Assembly (NCBI GenBank): GCA_021827285.1
Contig: JAKAWM010000076.1
Location: 1 to 9,097 of the forward strand
DNA: 9,097 nucleotides
From: Actinomycetes bacterium
GTDB taxonomy: Bacteria > Actinomycetota > Acidimicrobiia > Acidimicrobiales > Palsa-688
Direction: 5' to 3'
Notes under the pieces: model-generated
Database searches by the model: none
What the model was told of the DNA's origin: nothing
What the model saw: the letters and a program-made list of their open reading frames with translations, nothing else
Made by a program: the position numbers and the translations under genes
Shown here: piece after piece, positions 5,934 to 9,097 of the stretch
Layout of the letters: the number at the start of each line of letters is the position of its first letter
Numbering within the stretch: the stretch's first letter is position 1

Positions 5934-6609
5934 GCCTTTCCCGGGGGCGTCGCTCCAGCAGGTCTTGGGCTACTTGGCGGACCTGCCAGTCCCTATCGTC
6001 CAAGGCGCGCTCCAGGGCGACGCTGACCAGGGGGCCATCAAAGGCAGCGAGCGCGACTACTGCCCTGCGCCTGATGGCTGGTTTGTCCGCCAGGGCGGCC
6101 AGGACTGCGGGCAATGCCTCCTGGTCCCCGATGGCCCCGAGCGCGGCCACGGCGGCCTCCCGGCAAAGGGCCTCGGGGTGTTCCCGAACCGTACCACCGA
6201 GCGCCCGGGTACTGCGCCCACGCTCTTCATCGCTGATCGGGTGGCCGGCAGTGCTGTCGAGAACCTCGCCCAAGGCGTAACAGGCGGCTTCCACCACGCC
6301 AGCGTCGGGGTCTTGGAGCAGCTTGGACAGCTCCGTAGCGGTCCCTGCCAAGCCGGGGCTCAGGGCGGCGATGTCGCATGCCCGCCGACGCAGCGAAGCG
6401 ACCGGGCTCGAGAGGGCCGCCCGCATGTCGCCTGGCCGCAGGGCGCCCATTCTGGCCAGGGCGCCCAGGCCGCAACCGCGCACACCGGCGTCGGGGTCGC
6501 TCAGGGCTAACCGAGCGCCATCCTCATCACCCCGATGACCGGCTAGGACTGCCTCGCGCCGACGAGAGGCGACCTCCAAGAACTCAGGTCCCATGTGGGC
6601 CAGCCCCAT
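5929..6609 (-). CDS. HEAT-repeat protein
   Basis: From ATG 6609 the product has 226 residues and ends at TAG (5931-5929). It is built of paired helices with the PBS-lyase/HEAT-like pattern (D.D..VR..A..AL..), at roughly 35-57, 65-85, 97-116, 140-162, 172-192 and 202-221. Such solenoids mediate protein contacts; no catalytic domain or membrane helix is present, so it is probably a cytoplasmic adaptor. The frame stays open to 6963, but that upstream part has unstructured composition and runs through the small membrane-protein gene in another frame, so I excluded it. The chosen ATG follows the stop of that gene by five bases (TGATCTCGATG), indicating coupled translation. A second ATG at 6594, giving 221 residues, is equally possible. 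Partner and function are unknown. Confidence 0.8.
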   Translation of the reverse strand: MGLAHMGPEFLEVASRRREAVLAGHRGDEDGARLALSDPDAGVRGCGLGALARMGALRPGDMRAALSSPVASLRRRACDIAALSPGLAGTATELSKLLQDPDAGVVEAACYALGEVLDSTAGHPISDEERGRSTRALGGTVREHPEALCREAAVAALGAIGDQEALPAVLAALADKPAIRRRAVVALAAFDGPLVSVALERALDDRDWQVRQVAQDLLERRPRERR

Positions 6610-6614
6610 CGAGA

Positions 6615-6914
6615 TCAGGGCCCGTTGCCCACCGCGTGGGTAAGAGCCTGGACGGCGAGGCCGATGGCCGTGGCCAGGACGGCCGCCACCAGCAGGCCAA
6701 TTACCACGCTTATCAGGCCGAGCAACCAAAGCGATCGCACCCGGAGCCATATGGGCACGGCCACTTTGAGCCGTCGAGGCTTGCTCGCCCGGGGGCTCCC
6801 GGCGGCGCTGGTCCCAGGAAGGCCTGCCCCTAGACGGACCGCGGCAGTGGGCTCTGCGCCACGGCCGGAACCAACCGGACGGGCGCCGCCCGCCCTCGCC
6901 GCAGGCTGGGTCAC
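6615..6914 (-). CDS. Small single-pass membrane protein, upstream partner of the HEAT gene
   Basis: I know no named family for this 99-residue product. GGAGGT (6927-6922) lies seven bases before GTG 6914 and makes this start stronger than the in-frame TTG at 6944. The first 45 residues are Ala/Gly/Pro-rich and likely disordered. A basic stretch (KPRRLKVAVPIWLRVR, 45-60) precedes a single hydrophobic helix (about 62-88), which predicts an N-inside orientation with only a few residues outside. It ends in TGA (6617-6615), five bases before the HEAT start. The pair looks like a two-gene operon in which a membrane peptide could recruit the cytoplasmic solenoid; that is inference from order only. 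A TAACCT at 6998-6993 on the minus strand is a possible -10 with a leader of about 70 bases. Confidence 0.72.
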   Translation of the reverse strand: MTQPAARAGGARPVGSGRGAEPTAAVRLGAGLPGTSAAGSPRASKPRRLKVAVPIWLRVRSLWLLGLISVVIGLLVAAVLATAIGLAVQALTHAVGNGP

Positions 6915-6921
6915 GGCCGGT

Positions 6922-6927
6922 ACCTCC
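6922..6927 (-). promoter_or_regulatory. Ribosome binding site GGAGGT deciding the GTG start at 6914
   Basis: GGAGGT on the minus strand sits seven bases before GTG 6914 and selects this start over a TTG ten codons earlier. It also supports this reading frame against the overlapping upstream extension of the HEAT frame. Confidence 0.75.
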
Positions 6928-7007
6928 GATCCCCTGGCCCACAAACACCCTGGCGCATGGCAACCTGGTGACTGGATGCCGACACTTCCCTCAGGTTACG
7001 ACCCCCG

Positions 7008-8240
7008 ATGAGCAGCACCGAGCCGACTCTATCCGGCCCGCCGAGCCTTCCCGAGGGCCCCGCTCCCTGGCCGCCAAGTCTGGCCGCGCGAAAGGGCCAA
7101 CCTGGTCGCGCCCGAGTGGTTGGCGCGGTCATCGCCGCAGCCGCAATCGTCGGGATCCTCGTTGGCGTTGCTTCTCACGAGGCCAGCGGCTACTTTCTGT
7201 TCTCGCCCGGTACAGCTCCCCTGATCACGGCGAGCCAGTCCTGCCAGGCGTCCGGAGGCGAGCTCAGCCTGCCCGATGGCTCTCCCTGTGTCCGCCTGCT
7301 CGTGCCCAAAGGGACTGCTCACCCGGTAAAGGGTGGGCTCTACATGGTGGATGTGGAAGTGGGCCAGGCGGGGGCTCTCGATTGGTTGCTGTACCAGTTC
7401 GGGTTGCTCGGCGGGCAACATGAGCTGGTGTCCGTGCAAGCGTATGCGGGCGACACGCCCGCGTCCGAGCTGGGCTGTCAGGACACCCAGCAGATGGTCT
7501 CAGCTGACCAGAACGCGGCTCTGGCCGCCATGTCCGTGCTCGGGTACCGCGTGGGCCAAAATGCCCTGGGCGCCCAGATCGTCTCGGTCTACGCGGGCAC
7601 CCCGGCCTGGAGGGCCGGCCTCAAGTGCAATGACGTGGTCACGGCGGTGGACGGGAAGCCGGTGCGCACCGCCGGTACCTTCACTGACCTGCTGCACCCC
7701 CTGCCTCCAGGCACATCGGTGGTACTGACCGTGAAGGCGGGGGGCCATGACCGGAAAATCCAGCTTAAGCTGGGCCGGGCTACGGCCGCGGCGCTGGCTC
7801 AGGGCTTTCGCGGCAACGGCTACGTGGGTGTCAGCGTCCAGACTCAGGTCAAGCCGGCGCTGCCGTTCAAGGTATCGGTGAACGCCGGATCTATCGGGGG
7901 GCCTTCCGCCGGCCTGGCCTTCACGCTGGCCATCCTCGACGCCCTTTCCAATGGCCGGCTGACCGGCGGGCACCGTGTAGCGGCTACCGGGACCATTGAC
8001 CCCAGCGGGAATGTGGGTGATGTGGGTGGCGTGCGGGAAAAGACGGTGGCGGTTGAAGAGGCAGGCGCGCAGGTCTTTTTCGTCCCCAAAGTCGAGTACG
8101 CGGCGGCCCAGAGCCAGGCCAGGCGTGGGCTCACCGTGATCCCCGTGACGACTCTCAGGCAGGTGCTGGCCATCCTGCATGACCGCTACGGCGGTGACCT
8201 GACGGGGCTGAAGGGGGTCGAAGCGGCGGCACGCGCCTGA
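7008..8240 (+). CDS. Membrane-anchored PDZ-domain Lon-like (S16) protease, YlbL type
   Basis: The 410-residue protein has a disordered Pro-rich N-terminus, one membrane helix (about 36-55), an extracytoplasmic region, a PDZ domain (about 180-245, with AQIVSVYAGTPAWRAGLKCNDVVTAVDG) and a C-terminal Lon proteolytic domain (about 270-395). There is no AAA+ module. The catalytic Ser lies in GGPSAGLAF (S300) and the Lys in GGVREKTVAVEEAGA (K345), so the Ser-Lys dyad is intact. FKVSVNAGSIGG and ATGTIDPSGNVGDVGG fit the family. The architecture and length match YlbL-type proteases, common in Actinobacteria and Firmicutes and expected to cleave outside the membrane without ATP. Two cysteines (C80 and C94) flank a loop that could form a disulfide. 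The ATG at 7008 has no ribosome site upstream. It diverges from the HEAT unit and precedes the DivIVA-like gene in the same direction. Confidence 0.93.
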   Translation: MSSTEPTLSGPPSLPEGPAPWPPSLAARKGQPGRARVVGAVIAAAAIVGILVGVASHEASGYFLFSPGTAPLITASQSCQASGGELSLPDGSPCVRLLVPKGTAHPVKGGLYMVDVEVGQAGALDWLLYQFGLLGGQHELVSVQAYAGDTPASELGCQDTQQMVSADQNAALAAMSVLGYRVGQNALGAQIVSVYAGTPAWRAGLKCNDVVTAVDGKPVRTAGTFTDLLHPLPPGTSVVLTVKAGGHDRKIQLKLGRATAAALAQGFRGNGYVGVSVQTQVKPALPFKVSVNAGSIGGPSAGLAFTLAILDALSNGRLTGGHRVAATGTIDPSGNVGDVGGVREKTVAVEEAGAQVFFVPKVEYAAAQSQARRGLTVIPVTTLRQVLAILHDRYGGDLTGLKGVEAAARA

Positions 8241-8272
8241 AGCCGCACTCGCGCTAGTTGACGAGAGGTTGT

Positions 8273-8313
8273 GGGAACAAGGAGCGCGGTTAGTACGAAC
8301 GTCTCCTGTTCCC
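8273..8313. repeat. Inverted repeat GGGAACA(A)GGAG / CTCCTGTTCCC upstream of the DivIVA-like gene
   Basis: GGGAACAAGGAG (8273-8284) pairs with CTCCTGTTCCC (8303-8313) over 11 bp with one bulged A (8280) and an 18-base loop. The right arm ends five bases before the candidate -10 TAGGCT, so the repeat covers the -35 region of that promoter. It may be an operator, or a terminator hairpin for the PDZ-Lon gene that ends at 8240; no T-run follows it. Confidence 0.6.
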
Positions 8314-8318
8314 CGCGT

Positions 8319-8324
8319 AGGCTC
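8319..8324 (+). promoter_or_regulatory. Leaderless -10 element TAGGCT for the DivIVA-like gene
   Basis: TAGGCT ends seven bases before ATG 8332, and no ribosome site lies between them. The layout matches the TAGGAT element of moaE. The expected -35 position (near 8296-8301) has no TTGAC-like sequence but falls inside the inverted repeat region. Confidence 0.55.
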
Positions 8325-8331
8325 TTTGGTT

Positions 8332-9097
8332 ATGGCCAGTGAACGCCTCCATCCACGCGTAGGAGATCTGCCCGACATGTCGGCCGACCTAATCGGCGGG
8401 AGGCGGTTTGCCCAGACCTGGCGCGGGTATGACCCTGAAGAAGTCAAGCAGTTCCTCGCTCAGGTGGGCGCGCAGGTCCGAAGCCTGAAGGAGCGCCTCG
8501 AGGCCGAGGCGGCAGCTCGACGTGAGGCCGAGCAGCGAGCGTTGCACCCACGGATCGATGAGGCGACGCTTATGTCGGCCGTAGGCGAGGAAACGGCCGG
8601 GATATTGCACAGTGCGCGCATGGCCGCGGCCGAGATATCGGCCAAGGCGGAGGCGCGGGCCCAGGAAACGCTGAGCGCGGCTGAGGCGAAGGCATCAGCA
8701 CTCGTGGCCGATGCTGAGAGCCTTCTGGCCGCTCGTACTTCCGAGGCTGAGGCGGCGGCGGCCGAGGTGCGGGCAACTGCCGAAGCCGAGGCTGATCGGC
8801 TTGTCCAGGCTGCTCGCCAAGAGGCTGAGCAAGTGGCAGCTAAGGCCGGAGCCGAGCATCGCCAGACAGTCGAGGAGGCGCAAGCTATCCGGGAGCGGGT
8901 GCTCTCGGACCTGGCTAGGCGCCGCAAGCTGGCCACGGTACAGATCGAGCAGCTCAGGGCGGGCCGGGAGCGTCTGCTTGACGCCTACCTCTTGGTCCGT
9001 CGCACCCTGGACGAGGTGACGGGCGAGCTGCACCGGGCCGACGCTGAAGCGCGCGCCGCGGCTGAGGCAGTCGGCCGCCAGAGCGGTAATGGTAGCG
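8332..9097 (+). CDS. DivIVA-like coiled-coil protein (3' end outside window)
   Basis: The frame runs from ATG 8332 without a stop to the window edge, giving 255 residues of an incomplete protein. RFAQTWRGYDPEEVKQFLAQV (25-45) carries the N-terminal DivIVA signature (F....RGYDPEEV..FL), in which RGYDP forms the membrane-binding and dimerisation module of DivIVA/Wag31/GpsB proteins. A very long Ala/Glu/Arg coiled coil follows (about 48-185, with many AEAEA runs), then a more varied helical stretch with IRERVLSDLARRRK (186-199) and QIEQLRAGRERLLDAYLLVRRTLDEV (204-229). The coil is longer than in Bacillus DivIVA, resembling the larger actinobacterial relatives. A role in polar or septal organisation, or as a membrane-curvature scaffold, is known for the family and is inferred here. 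The leaderless start and the inverted repeat upstream are described separately. Confidence 0.85.
   Translation, partial: MASERLHPRVGDLPDMSADLIGGRRFAQTWRGYDPEEVKQFLAQVGAQVRSLKERLEAEAAARREAEQRALHPRIDEATLMSAVGEETAGILHSARMAAAEISAKAEARAQETLSAAEAKASALVADAESLLAARTSEAEAAAAEVRATAEAEADRLVQAARQEAEQVAAKAGAEHRQTVEEAQAIRERVLSDLARRRKLATVQIEQLRAGRERLLDAYLLVRRTLDEVTGELHRADAEARAAAEAVGRQSGNGS

Noticed and set aside
6610..6963. Upstream extension of the HEAT-repeat frame by 118 residues
   Set aside because: The extension is Arg/Gly/Pro-rich with no repeat pattern and runs through a small membrane-protein gene that has a good ribosome site and a clear helix in another frame.
6962..6997. Inverted repeat AACCTG/CAGGTT in the divergent region between the HEAT unit and the PDZ-Lon gene
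   Set aside because: Six base pairs with 24 bases between arms is easily expected by chance; it also overlaps a possible minus-strand -10 (TAACCT), which explains one arm.
8274..8303. ECF sigma factor promoter (GGAAC followed by CGTC)
   Set aside because: The spacing of 21 bases is too long for the usual 15-18, and the gene has a good TAnnnT element closer to its start.
8296..8312. LexA/SOS-like box (CGAAC...GTTCC) before the DivIVA-like gene
   Set aside because: The two half sites are separated by seven bases, whereas actinobacterial and Bacillus SOS boxes need four; the right half is better explained by the inverted repeat.
7500..8447. 315-codon minus-strand open frame
   Set aside because: It is antisense to the PDZ-Lon gene and crosses the DivIVA-like promoter; no domain pattern is visible.
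8640..8880. Apparent short tandem DNA repeats (gccgaggc-like)
   Set aside because: They follow from Ala/Glu-rich coiled-coil codons; spacing is irregular and there is no exact repeat unit.

Overview
The window is about 9.1 kb of high-GC, gene-dense DNA. It fits an actinobacterium, most plausibly of the class Acidimicrobiia. That assignment rests on recalled family resemblance and gene order (PF10103 zincin-like protein, tryptophan-rich 'PPDDRLW' HtrA-like protein, MoaE, MreB, HEAT protein, YlbL-type PDZ-Lon protease, DivIVA-like coiled coil) and was not searched. Short intergenic gaps, GTG starts and apparent leaderless promoters (TAnnnT six or seven bases before the start codon) agree with it. 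I see no mobile elements, CRISPR arrays, tRNA or rRNA genes.

Layout. Positions 2-295 (+) are the C-terminal end of an MFS transporter. It converges on a PF10103 zincin-like protein (375-1598, -). That gene diverges from an extended SDR epimerase/dehydratase (1710-2735, +) whose last 14 bases overlap, tail to tail, a membrane-anchored trypsin-fold/PDZ protein (2722-4020, -). All three catalytic positions of that trypsin fold look substituted, so it is probably a pseudoprotease. A 74-base divergent promoter region then leads into a tight operon: moaE (4095-4601, +), a small single-pass membrane protein (4601-4918) and mreB (4875-5906). Converging on mreB is a two-gene minus-strand unit: a small single-pass membrane protein (6615-6914) followed by a HEAT-repeat protein (5929-6609). 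Divergent from that unit is a membrane-anchored PDZ-Lon protease with an intact Ser-Lys dyad (7008-8240, +). Last comes a DivIVA-like coiled-coil protein (8332 to beyond the window, +).

How the genes may work together. Several products point to the cell envelope or cell shape: MreB, the DivIVA-like protein, two membrane-anchored PDZ proteins (one predicted active, one predicted inactive) and two small membrane proteins. MoaE (molybdopterin synthase large subunit) shares a likely transcript with mreB but has no obvious functional tie to it. The most unusual points are the apparently dead HtrA-like protein, the zincin-like protein with RDxxH instead of HExxH, the inverted repeat overlapping the promoter region of the DivIVA-like gene, and the recurrent leaderless promoter layout. 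I did not find a clearly new multi-gene system. This looks like mostly core chromosome with some poorly characterised families.
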